A DNA stretch of 15,182 nt. Source: JABWBR01 sp036741235 (GTDB lineage: Bacteria > Bacteroidota > Bacteroidia > Chitinophagales > Saprospiraceae). A program made the translations under genes and the position numbers. The notes below the pieces were generated by a model. It was not told the DNA's origin. It saw only the letters and a program-made list of their open reading frames with translations, and did not search any database. Within the stretch, counting starts at the first letter, position 1. The number at the start of each line of letters is the position of its first letter. Location of the stretch: contig DAINSQ010000116.1 of assembly GCA_036741235.1 (NCBI GenBank), positions 1 through 15,182 of the forward strand, given 5' to 3'. Below are positions 1 through 6,777 of the stretch, in pieces.

Positions 1-195
1 GCAAACCAATGCAGCCCCCGCGCTCCATAGCGTAGGGTTTTATACCCTGCGATATGGAGCATACCCGGTTTCCCGGGTTATCAAAGCCGTCCTCGGCTAC
101 ACGGAATGCTCCTTCGCGATGGGTATAAAACGCCATTGCTACGGAGCGCGGGGATTGGACCGTGCGGCTGTGCGACCGTGCGAGGGGGCGACTTT
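1..195. repeat. 195-bp tandem repeat unit, copy 1 (long imperfect hairpin)
   Basis: This is the first of two near-identical units with a period of 195 bp. Over the first ~158 bases it differs from copy 2 at only three positions (90, 105, 137). The unit is an inverted repeat: 16-26 pairs with 143-153 (CCCCGCGCTCC with GGAGCGCGGGG), 37-47 with 121-131 (GTTTTATACCC with GGGTATAAAAC), 49-52 with 114-117, and 56-62 with 106-112. The apex carries two small hairpins, 63-78 (ACCCGG-TTTC-CCGGGT) and 85-98 (AGCCG-TCCT-CGGCT). The 3' part (163-186) holds diverged 8-mers of the type tgcgaccg. The window starts exactly at the unit boundary, so more copies may lie upstream. No transposase is visible. A structured intergenic repeat or non-autonomous element is the likely identity (inference). 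Confidence 0.85.
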
Positions 196-388
196 GCAAA
201 CCAATGCAGCCCCCGCGCTCCATAGCGTAGGGTTTTATACCCTGCGATATGGAGCATACCCGGTTTCCCGGGTTATCAAAGCCGGCCTCGGCTACACGGG
301 ATGCTCCTTCGCGATGGGTATAAAACGCCATCGCTACGGAGCGCGGGGATTGGACTTTGCGACTGTGCGACCGTGCGACTGTGCTTGA
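196..388. repeat. 195-bp tandem repeat unit, copy 2
   Basis: This second copy has the same architecture shifted by 195 bp: stem arms 211-257 and 301-348, with apical hairpins at 258-273 and 280-293. Two of the three substitutions relative to copy 1 fall in the apical loop region (285 t to g, 300 a to g) and one lies in the outer arm mismatch region (332). None breaks the main stem, which suggests that the fold is kept. The tail diverges from copy 1 after about position 353 and runs into short tgcgacYg repeats. Because 195 is divisible by 3, the open frame through this sequence is a by-product of the repeat and is not evidence for a gene. Confidence 0.85.
358..384. repeat. 8-bp direct repeat tract (tgcgacYg)
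   Basis: Three contiguous 8-mers, tgcgactg, tgcgaccg and tgcgactg, are followed by a partial tgc. A degenerate version (tgcggctg, tgcgaccg, tgcgaggg) sits at 163-186 at the corresponding end of copy 1. The tract marks the 3' end of each hairpin unit and may be a slippage-prone tail or an insertion-target relic. Confidence 0.7.
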
Positions 389-499
389 ACCGACCTACAA
401 AGAACAACCTACAACCTAGAACGGACAACCGAGATTCCCTCCCTCACCCCCTCTCACCCTCCAACCCCGTCCTTCCATAGCCCTGAGGTACTCCCGTAG
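385..499. other. Non-coding spacer with C/T-rich tract
   Basis: This spacer between the repeats and the 3' end of the glycosyltransferase gene has no credible gene. Bases 384-430 contain short A/C-rich direct repeats (acaacctacaacctagaac). Bases 433-470 form an almost pure pyrimidine tract on the plus strand. I see no convincing intrinsic terminator for the minus-strand operon that ends at 500, although the large hairpins further on could stop or protect its transcript (inference). Confidence 0.5.
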
Positions 500-2362
500 T
501 TAAAAATGAAACCCATATCCAAAAAATACGGCTTTCATGCCGAAAACGCTGAACCCGCTGAGAACAACCCCTGCGATGATCAGGGCAAAGGGCAGGTAGA
601 CAATTCCGCGCAATAGTTTATTTTCCCATTTGATATGATGCATCAGGGGCAGCAGCAGGAAGGCCAGGCATAATCCCAAAAAAGAAATTTGGAACATCAC
701 AAGCGCCGCCAATCCAAATACCACAGCGGTGGCAATTTCAAAGCCCTGTACCAATCGCGTATCGGGATGACTTTTGGCCAGAAAATCGCGCCAGCCGCTG
801 CGTATTTGGGTCAATAAATTACCCTGGCGGTTTTTGCCTTTGTATTCGGCCTGCCTGGTATCGCCGGTGACCAGGAAAAACGCCTTGCCGGAAATCATGT
901 AGGCCAATACGCCCATAGATGACAACGGCGACAAAGCGGCGTAAAGGGCGGTGCTATGGCTCAAAAATTTGAATAATTTGAGCGGGCGGGGCGCTAATTC
1001 CAATACAAAACACAATACCGGTGCAAAAAAAGTGAGCAGCGTAATGAGGTAAAAATCCCAGCCGTAGATCACCTGGAACCGCGGGTCGAGGGTAATCATG
1101 GGCAGGCGGTATTCGTCGCCGCCCAGTACAAAGGTCACATCCTGCGGTTGCCCGAAAAACCAGGGCAAAACGAGGTTGGCATTGATCATGAATGCGAAGT
1201 ACAACAGCGTGAGCGGCAGGTTGAGCGTAGGAAACAGGATGTCGAGCTTTTCCGTCCAGGAGATGTGACGGGCTTTCAACAGCCAGCCCATCTTTTTCGA
1301 TAAAAACTCGCTTGTGCCGCGCGTCCACTTCATGTGGCGAATGCGAAAGGCGCGCACGGTATCGGGAAAATCCTCATAACAAACCACGTCTTCTACAAAG
1401 CGGCCGCGGTAGCCTTTTTCGCGAACGTGGATGGCAAACCCCAGGTCTTCGCTCACGATATCGGGAAAACCGCCGATTTCTTCCCAGCATTTGCGGCGCA
1501 ACAGGGCGCCGTGACCCAGAAACATGACGAATCCATAATCATTGCGCAGCGGCTGATACCATTTCCAGTGGATGTCGATGCCTACACCGAGGCTTTTCGA
1601 CAGCGGACTGGTGGAGTATGGGTTGGCGCGGTGGTTGGCCTGTGCAAAACCGCAACTCGGGTCGGCTTCCATCACGGCTACCAATTTGCCGAGAAAGTCG
1701 GGGGGTAGAATTTCATCGGCATCGGCGATGGCAAAGTAGGGTTCCTGGGTAGCAACCTCCGACAATCCGTGATTCATGTTGCCGGCTTTGAAGCCTTTGC
1801 GATCGGGGCGACGCACTACCTTCACCAGCCCGGCGTACCGGGCGGCAAATTCATCAACGCGTTGTTTGTAGGTGTCGTCGCTGCTGTCGTCAAGAATATA
1901 TACCGTATAATTTGGATAATCTTGTCTGACGCAGGACACCACGCTTTCCTCTACAAAGTCGTTGCAGGTGGTATACAGTATAGCTACTGCCGGATAATCT
2001 GTAAGTTCGACCGTAGCGGCGGCATTTTTTTGCTTGCCGAACCGGTTGTAAAACAGCGCAAAAAGCACCACGCCGATATTGTAGATGCCGTATAGCCAGG
2101 CGAAATTGATAAACAGGATAAATGCCCACAATGCCAGCCGGCTGCCAGGGCTATAGGCCATGTCGAGCAGCATGAGCAGCCGGGGCTGAAACCAGATTAC
2201 AGTGGCCAGCCAGGTTGCAAAAATGCCGATATACAGGGTAGGTTTAGGCGCTTTAGCGTATTGCTGAATAGCAAGCGGTTGAGCGTTTATACGTTGGCGG
2301 CGGCTCAAAGGAAGTTCAAGCGTTGCGCCCATATGTTGTCCGGTGTTGGAAAATGTTGTCAT
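500..2362 (-). CDS. Membrane family-2 glycosyltransferase (cellulose-synthase-like)
   Basis: The 620-aa protein is a processive-type GT2 enzyme, expected to polymerise a sugar nucleotide at the inner membrane and extrude the chain. Two N-terminal membrane segments (about 42-68 and 76-105) precede the cytoplasmic catalytic domain (about 120-350). That domain shows DDSSDD at 158-163, the metal-binding DAD at 214-216 and the catalytic-base motif SED at 304-306. The motif at the QxxRW position reads RHMKW (342-346), which is non-canonical; an R in place of Q is also known in OpgH/MdoH-type enzymes. Several C-terminal membrane segments follow (about 372-400, 433-455, 472-498, 540-578, 585-605). 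The gene starts 29 bp after the stop of the TPR/beta-barrel gene, so the two are probably co-transcribed. The polymer made cannot be read from sequence. A second ATG ten codons in is a possible alternative start. Confidence 0.9.
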   Translation of the reverse strand: MTTFSNTGQHMGATLELPLSRRQRINAQPLAIQQYAKAPKPTLYIGIFATWLATVIWFQPRLLMLLDMAYSPGSRLALWAFILFINFAWLYGIYNIGVVLFALFYNRFGKQKNAAATVELTDYPAVAILYTTCNDFVEESVVSCVRQDYPNYTVYILDDSSDDTYKQRVDEFAARYAGLVKVVRRPDRKGFKAGNMNHGLSEVATQEPYFAIADADEILPPDFLGKLVAVMEADPSCGFAQANHRANPYSTSPLSKSLGVGIDIHWKWYQPLRNDYGFVMFLGHGALLRRKCWEEIGGFPDIVSEDLGFAIHVREKGYRGRFVEDVVCYEDFPDTVRAFRIRHMKWTRGTSEFLSKKMGWLLKARHISWTEKLDILFPTLNLPLTLLYFAFMINANLVLPWFFGQPQDVTFVLGGDEYRLPMITLDPRFQVIYGWDFYLITLLTFFAPVLCFVLELAPRPLKLFKFLSHSTALYAALSPLSSMGVLAYMISGKAFFLVTGDTRQAEYKGKNRQGNLLTQIRSGWRDFLAKSHPDTRLVQGFEIATAVVFGLAALVMFQISFLGLCLAFLLLPLMHHIKWENKLLRGIVYLPFALIIAGVVLSGFSVFGMKAVFFGYGFHF

Positions 2363-2391
2363 AAGTCGTTAGTATTGGCGGTTAGCAAGGA

Positions 2392-3723
2392 TTATTCAAA
2401 ACGGATTTTGGCGCCGATGGCCAGGGAGGTGAGGTTTTCTATCACGCCTTTTTCGTATCGAAGCGCCGCCAATCCCCACACCCGCTGTCCAAAAGGCAGC
2501 AGTGCAGTAAGCAACCCGCCGTATATCTGGCCATTGCTTATATTTTCGTTGCCAGGCGCCTTGCCATACATGAAGCCCAGGTTTAATTCATAGCCGTCGG
2601 CTGTGCGGAATTTATTGTTAAGCATCAGGCGGTGTTCGACAGCCGGTGCGTCTACGACCTTCGACAGAAAATAATGCGGCTCGATAGCAAAATAGCTGCC
2701 AATGGGTACATGAACGGCGGTATAAGTCATCCACTCGTTACTGGTTTTTGGAGACAGGGCCACAAACCCGCCCAGTTTGAAGTGCCAGTTGCCGGGCATA
2801 AATACGACCTGTTCGGCGGCGACAACTTGCTGGGTAGCCTTATTGGGCAGCAAACGGGCGCCCAGCTCGATGCGGGAGGTGGCGTTTTTCTTCCAGTTGT
2901 AGACTGCGCTTCCCATTACTGTTTGCGCATTTTGATTTTGGCGGATAACGGCTGCCACATCCATGCCGAGGGTATTATCGTAGCGCAACCCCAGGCGCAA
3001 GCGTTTGCTCACCTGTCCGGAAATCCCCAGCAAACGAATGCCGAAGCGGTTTTCGCCGTCAACGATAGAATAACCGGGCAGGGCGTCAATTTCAAAACGG
3101 GCGGCTTGCTGGAAGGCGCCGAGCCATACTTCGCGAACCAATTCATTTTCGGGTGATTGCTGCAGGGCGGGTTGCAATACCTCGCGCGCTTTTTTGGCCT
3201 GGTGTAGCTGGATGTATGCCTGCGCCAGCGCCACGCGGTAGTTTTCATCGCGGGGATAACGGTTGACAAGCGACTCGAAGTTTTCTACGGCCGCCCGTGA
3301 GTCTCCCCGCCACAGTTGTACATAGGCTATTCCTTTTTCGGCTTCCAGATTGCCGGGGTCTACCTGGGCAAGTTCCTCGAATTGCCGGGCTGCCGCTTCG
3401 TATTGGCCGCCCCAGGCCAGGTTATAGGCCCGCCCCGACATGGCCTGTACATTGCGGGGTTCTTTAGCCAGTACCATATTGAACTCGCGTTCAGCGGCGG
3501 CACGGGCGCCCATCCACGAGTGGTTATAGGCGCTGCTTAGCATTACAGCCGTATTACCTGGATCCTGGCTCAGCAGTGTGTTGTAAATCTGTTCGGCTTC
3601 CTGATAACGGCCTTTGGCGGCCAATTCGTTGGCAGTTTGCAGATTCTGCGACTCGACTTGCCCAATAACCAATAGCATGGTAAAGGCGATTAAAACAACA
3701 TGGGTGCTTATGCTTTTTTTCAT
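2392..3723 (-). CDS. YaiO/PgaA-like TPR plus beta-barrel outer membrane protein
   Basis: The 443-aa product begins MKKSISTHVVLIAF. The signal peptide ends near residue 26, which is why I prefer this start; the reading frame stays open for 106 more codons upstream, but those are charged, non-signal-like and overlap the neighbouring gene. Residues 27-195 form about five TPR units (GRYQEAEQIYNTLLSQDPGN type). Residues about 209-443 alternate polar and aromatic residues as in an outer membrane barrel and end in KIRFE. TPR plus barrel beside a GT2 synthase is the architecture of PgaA/PgaC-type secretion and of YaiO-family proteins. I infer a role as outer membrane export or scaffold partner of the downstream glycosyltransferase. 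The barrel (about 235 aa) is shorter than PgaA's, so YaiO-like is the safer label. Confidence 0.85.
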   Translation of the reverse strand: MKKSISTHVVLIAFTMLLVIGQVESQNLQTANELAAKGRYQEAEQIYNTLLSQDPGNTAVMLSSAYNHSWMGARAAAEREFNMVLAKEPRNVQAMSGRAYNLAWGGQYEAAARQFEELAQVDPGNLEAEKGIAYVQLWRGDSRAAVENFESLVNRYPRDENYRVALAQAYIQLHQAKKAREVLQPALQQSPENELVREVWLGAFQQAARFEIDALPGYSIVDGENRFGIRLLGISGQVSKRLRLGLRYDNTLGMDVAAVIRQNQNAQTVMGSAVYNWKKNATSRIELGARLLPNKATQQVVAAEQVVFMPGNWHFKLGGFVALSPKTSNEWMTYTAVHVPIGSYFAIEPHYFLSKVVDAPAVEHRLMLNNKFRTADGYELNLGFMYGKAPGNENISNGQIYGGLLTALLPFGQRVWGLAALRYEKGVIENLTSLAIGAKIRFE

Positions 3724-3762
3724 GGCGCTTTGTTTTTTTATGCAAAAAAGAAGCCTGAGACG

Positions 3763-3782
3763 GGCAATTGAAAATAATTGCC
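3763..3782. other. Short perfect hairpin upstream of the TPR/beta-barrel gene
   Basis: GGCAATT-GAAAAT-AATTGCC forms a perfect 7-bp stem with a 6-nt loop, 39 bp before the start of the TPR/beta-barrel gene and inside the 133-bp gap after the P-loop gene. On the minus strand a T-rich stretch follows about ten bases later, too far for a classical terminator. It could be a weak terminator of the P-loop gene or an operator for the polysaccharide pair; I cannot decide. Confidence 0.4.
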
Positions 3783-3812
3783 GCCCAACGGGGAGGATAT
3801 GATGCTGAACGA

Positions 3813-3842
3813 GAGTATGGGAGTGATATGCGGGATACTCCC
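3813..3842. terminator. Hairpin(s) just past the P-loop gene stop
   Basis: Two mutually exclusive pairings exist: GGGAGT (3819-3824) with ACTCCC (3837-3842), and GAGTAT (3813-3818) with ATACTC (3835-3840). They begin about 14 nt past the stop codon of the minus-strand P-loop gene. A run of Ts follows the stem only on the plus strand, where no gene needs termination, so its use as a minus-strand terminator is uncertain. Confidence 0.35.
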
Positions 3843-3856
3843 TTTTTAGATGCAGT

Positions 3857-4930
3857 TTATGCTGCTGCCAATTGTTTTTGCTGTAGCAGGTGCAACGTAG
3901 TGGGTTTGGAAATTTTTTCCAATAACTCAACACCCTTGAAGTTCGATAATTCGCCGAGGTTGAGAATTGGAATATCTGATACCACGCTTTGTACCTCTCT
4001 GACCAATAATTCGCTGGCGGTAAAAAGGCCTGATACGGCAAAGGGGGTGCAGTTCCACTGGTTGAGCAATTGAAGGCCGCTTAATACGCCCAGGCTGTCG
4101 CCGCAGGAAAGTAGTACCCCGTGAACGGTACTCATAAAAGCGGAATTTTGCAGCAACATAGCTGTTTCTCTTTGCAATAGGCCGTCGGCGATTTCGAGTA
4201 CAACGAATTCTGCTTCAGATTCTTTCCATACCAGATTTAGCAGCGATTGATAGAGATTCAGCAGGGTTTGTTCTTCGCACAAATAGGTAGAAGGGAAGCC
4301 GAAATCACTGAAATCCGCAACATAATCTGCACCGAGATCGAGCGCGAGCTGGGCGTCTTTGGGGAATGCAGTTCCCGTAAGTTTTACATAGGCTACTTTT
4401 CTGCCGGCATCGCTGAGTCCGCCGCACAGGTATGCCGCGCTGGTCGTTTTGCCGCTATCCATAGAAGAACCTATGGACAGGACAACTTTGGACCGCACGG
4501 TTGCAGGGTTGAAGAGAGCCAATTCACTATGGCGTTCGGTATTCAGTACCTCGCCGGTTGCAAGATCGCAAGCATAACCCAATAGCTCCAGATTGACGGG
4601 TACTTGCCTGAATGTGGCATTTTGGCTTTTCAGCAAGCCGGCGACGCCGCCTCTGCCCAGCAGTTGGCATACTCTGACGGGGCCTTGAGGAACATAACCT
4701 TCAAACTGATTGGTAGCATAGCGATTGCCAAATGCCAACATGATCCGGTCTCCCGGCATTATCTTCGTGGCGATGCCGCGTTCGTTCATGATGTAGCCGC
4801 CGGCCTCGGGAGCAACCCGGAAGATACCTACATCTCCCGCTTTGGGGCGGTATTCGCCAATGATCTGCGTATTGAAATAGAAATTTGATATCGTTTTGCA
4901 GATGAGTGATTTTTTAATTTTCCTTTCCAT
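3857..4930 (-). CDS. P-loop NTPase with N-terminal beta domain, function unknown
   Basis: The 357-aa soluble protein has no signal peptide or membrane segment. Residues about 25-130 look like a compact beta-rich domain (GDVGIFRV..., PGDRIMLAFGNRYATNQFEG). Residues 148-340 are a P-loop domain with Walker A GSSMDSGKTT (154-163), a second acidic strand VLEIADG (244-250) and a probable base-recognition region near VSGLFTASELL (299-309). The GxxxDxGKT loop resembles SIMIBI-class ATPases such as dethiobiotin synthetase, MobB and DUF1611-type proteins, but I do not recognise a named family. The gene lies downstream of the degenerate ABC gene and has its own ECF-type motif 32 nt before the ATG, which supports this start. 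A partnership in which it supplies NTPase activity to the ABC-like protein is speculation. Confidence 0.75.
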   Translation of the reverse strand: MERKIKKSLICKTISNFYFNTQIIGEYRPKAGDVGIFRVAPEAGGYIMNERGIATKIMPGDRIMLAFGNRYATNQFEGYVPQGPVRVCQLLGRGGVAGLLKSQNATFRQVPVNLELLGYACDLATGEVLNTERHSELALFNPATVRSKVVLSIGSSMDSGKTTSAAYLCGGLSDAGRKVAYVKLTGTAFPKDAQLALDLGADYVADFSDFGFPSTYLCEEQTLLNLYQSLLNLVWKESEAEFVVLEIADGLLQRETAMLLQNSAFMSTVHGVLLSCGDSLGVLSGLQLLNQWNCTPFAVSGLFTASELLVREVQSVVSDIPILNLGELSNFKGVELLEKISKPTTLHLLQQKQLAAA

Positions 4931-4962
4931 GGTCGTTGTTGTTTTTAAGGTGAATCTGCCTT

Positions 4963-4991
4963 GTATTGCAGTCGAAAAAAAATGTTACCGG
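4963..4991 (-). promoter_or_regulatory. Shared ECF-type promoter motif, P-loop gene
   Basis: On the minus strand this reads CCGGTAACATTT, ten bases, GCAATAC. All 12 plus 7 bases are identical to the copies before the ABC gene and the FnIII gene. It lies in the 127-bp gap after the ABC gene, 32 nt from the ATG. The GGTAAC block fits an ECF -35 element and GCAATAC the -10 (inference). Confidence 0.8.
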
Positions 4992-5035
4992 CCAATTGTA
5001 AAAATTATGCTTTGTCCTGCCGGATTTTATTCGCA

Positions 5036-5053
5036 GCGCATCATTTATTGCGC
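5036..5053. terminator. Weak hairpin at the 3' end of the ABC-like gene
   Basis: GCGCA-N8-TGCGC lies immediately beyond the TAA of the minus-strand ABC-like gene. The stem is only five pairs and no U-tract follows on the minus strand. It may be a weak terminator separating that gene from the next promoter. Confidence 0.25.
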
Positions 5054-5057
5054 ATTT

Positions 5058-6707
5058 TTAGCGGCAGGTATGGTGTTTAACCTGATATGTTTTGTACATG
5101 CCGGCATCCTTGTCAGCCCCGGCCGACAAAATGAGTTGTGCGCGCCGGGATTGATCTTTTTTCAGCAGACACAGGACAACGTTGCTGCTTGAAGCGTCGA
5201 GATGATTAAAAATTCCCTCAAGTATGAGAAAGGGCTTTTCTGTGAGCAAAGCGCGAAGTAATACCAATAGATTGTGTTGAGCGGGGGTTAAATTCGCGGT
5301 AGTTTCCCGAAGCGGAGTGTCCAGGTTTAATGGTTGAAGTACAGGAAAAAGGACTTTCCACGCATCAAATTGCACGGCTGCCTTCAACTTGTTTTCCTTG
5401 CGGCTGCTGTTCGACAATGCTTCGCCTATGGTGTTACCGTACAATGGGAATGTTGTTGACGCAATGGCGACATATCGCCTGTAGCTTTTCGGGCCGAGTT
5501 GCGACATATCCGTGTCATCAAGGTAGATATCCCCGGAAGCCGGGTTTTCCAAACCCGATAAATAGCGTAGTAAAGCCCGCCGCGCCTCCTCATTTTCAAT
5601 CGGCAAGACGGTAGTTTCCCCAAGGGATAAGGTCAGTTCAATATTGGTGTTTTTCAGGGGAATGTTTTTTAATATAAGTTGGCCGGGAGACTTTTTCAAC
5701 ATTATCTGTTGTAAAGGTTCAGTGGGTTGATTGAATACCCGAGCGATATTAGTCAGTGAAATATTGCCTTTCTTCCAGATCAATCCTGCCCGGAGAAGTC
5801 TTAGCAACACAGGACGCCAGGCAATCAGAATCATGAGCACGGCAAAAAGCTGTGCAGGGTAAAAGGTTTTTGGTTGTTGCCACCCCAATAGCAAGACTGC
5901 GCCTGCCAAGCCATAGATCGCCAAAGGAAAAACCGCTTCCTGAACTGCCGTAAGGCTGGAAACACGATGGCCGAGGCGGCGCAGTCGCTCCGTACGTCGC
6001 CGGAACAACGCCATTTCCATACCCTGCCTATTGAGCGCTTTCACGGTTTGTATGTTGATCAACCGGCGGTTGACGAAGTCAAGGGCTGCCGATTTTTTGT
6101 TTCGCCTGTTTTTTTCAACGACGCCGACTTTAGCATTTAGCAACCAGAATAATATCGTTAATCCCCCCAACCAGCCGGTCACTACTATCCCCAACCGACT
6201 ATTCAAGCAACCAATTAGTACTAGTCCGGCGCCCAGCAGCGAAATATCGGCGGAAAACTGAAGAATACCCTTCGATAGAAATTGTTGGGCGCTACCCAGG
6301 TCTCCGCTAAAGCGCAGCAGATAACGCCCAATGCCTCTCAACTCATATTCGCTGGGCGCCAGCTGCAAATGGCGCTGAAAAATAGATTGCCGTAGCTCCA
6401 TTGCGAAGTCTTCTGTCAATATGCCCTGTTGTCTTTTTCTAAAAAAATCAAGCGCGGCTTTGACAACCAATGTTATACCGAACATCGACATCAATGCCGG
6501 AAATGTTGAGGGCATCAGCAATCCCGCTCCAGCCAGCGTTTCAGCCCGGACAGAAGAATAACCCAGTAGCAGCGATATGGCCTGTGCAGCCAGAAGTGGT
6601 AGGAGCAGCGTTAGTAAATTGGCGCTACAATCAAGGATAAAACAACCTGCTACGCGCCATTTATTGGAACGGAGAAAAGTTTTGACAATAGTAATATGAC
6701 TCATCAT
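5058..6707 (-). CDS. ABC-exporter-like protein with degenerate (pseudo) ATPase domain
   Basis: The protein is 549 aa from the ATG at 6707. Numbering here is from that start. The transmembrane domain (about 17-312) has the layout of a half-transporter exporter. The C-terminal domain (about 340-545) keeps ABC features such as YLSGLENPASGDIYLDD (382-398), LYGNTIGEAL (422-431) and a D-loop HLD (502-504). The catalytic motifs are lost: no GxxGxGKS at the Walker A position (PIENEEARRALLRYLSGL), AST for the Q-loop glutamine, LTPAQ for LSGGQ, LILEG for LLLDE, and LSAGA for the switch histidine. The frame is intact, so this looks like a kept, non-hydrolysing paralogue and not a decayed gene. An upstream ATG at 6752 lies inside the promoter motif, so 6707 (or 6704) is the better start. 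The substrate is unknown. Confidence 0.85.
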   Translation of the reverse strand: MMSHITIVKTFLRSNKWRVAGCFILDCSANLLTLLLPLLAAQAISLLLGYSSVRAETLAGAGLLMPSTFPALMSMFGITLVVKAALDFFRKRQQGILTEDFAMELRQSIFQRHLQLAPSEYELRGIGRYLLRFSGDLGSAQQFLSKGILQFSADISLLGAGLVLIGCLNSRLGIVVTGWLGGLTILFWLLNAKVGVVEKNRRNKKSAALDFVNRRLINIQTVKALNRQGMEMALFRRRTERLRRLGHRVSSLTAVQEAVFPLAIYGLAGAVLLLGWQQPKTFYPAQLFAVLMILIAWRPVLLRLLRAGLIWKKGNISLTNIARVFNQPTEPLQQIMLKKSPGQLILKNIPLKNTNIELTLSLGETTVLPIENEEARRALLRYLSGLENPASGDIYLDDTDMSQLGPKSYRRYVAIASTTFPLYGNTIGEALSNSSRKENKLKAAVQFDAWKVLFPVLQPLNLDTPLRETTANLTPAQHNLLVLLRALLTEKPFLILEGIFNHLDASSSNVVLCLLKKDQSRRAQLILSAGADKDAGMYKTYQVKHHTCR

Positions 6708-6733
6708 GTGTGCTGTTTTTACAGACCACATGC

Positions 6734-6762
6734 GTATTGCCCGAAATGGCAAATGTTACCGG
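6734..6762 (-). promoter_or_regulatory. Shared ECF-type promoter motif, ABC-like gene
   Basis: On the minus strand this reads CCGGTAACATTT, ten bases, GCAATAC, placed between the PorP stop (6778) and the ATG at 6707, with 26 nt from motif to ATG. Its position rules out translation starts at 6752 and, practically, at 6731. It gives the ABC-like gene its own entry point although the gene also lies directly downstream of the protease/PorP operon. Confidence 0.8.
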
Positions 6763-6777
6763 CTCTGCTGTATTTTT

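Noticed and set aside
119..388. 89-codon open frame across the repeats
   Set aside because: It is an artefact of a 195-bp repeat whose length is divisible by three; it has no signal, domain or start context and lies within long hairpins.
1..388. CRISPR array
   Set aside because: Only two long units in direct tandem without unique spacers, and no cas genes.
1334..2095. Plus-strand open frames inside the glycosyltransferase gene
   Set aside because: They are antisense shadows of a well-supported gene with GT2 motifs.
3724..4041. N-terminal 106-codon extension of the TPR/beta-barrel gene
   Set aside because: It overlaps the P-loop gene and lacks protein-like features, whereas the internal ATG at 3723 opens a clear signal peptide.
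5430..5440. GTTACCG (GGTAAC on the minus strand) in the ABC-like gene
   Set aside because: It is coding, and the second half of the motif is missing at the expected spacing.
6708..6752. Upstream start of the ABC-like gene at 6752 or 6731
   Set aside because: Both lie within or directly at the conserved promoter motif; the first ATG after it is 6707.
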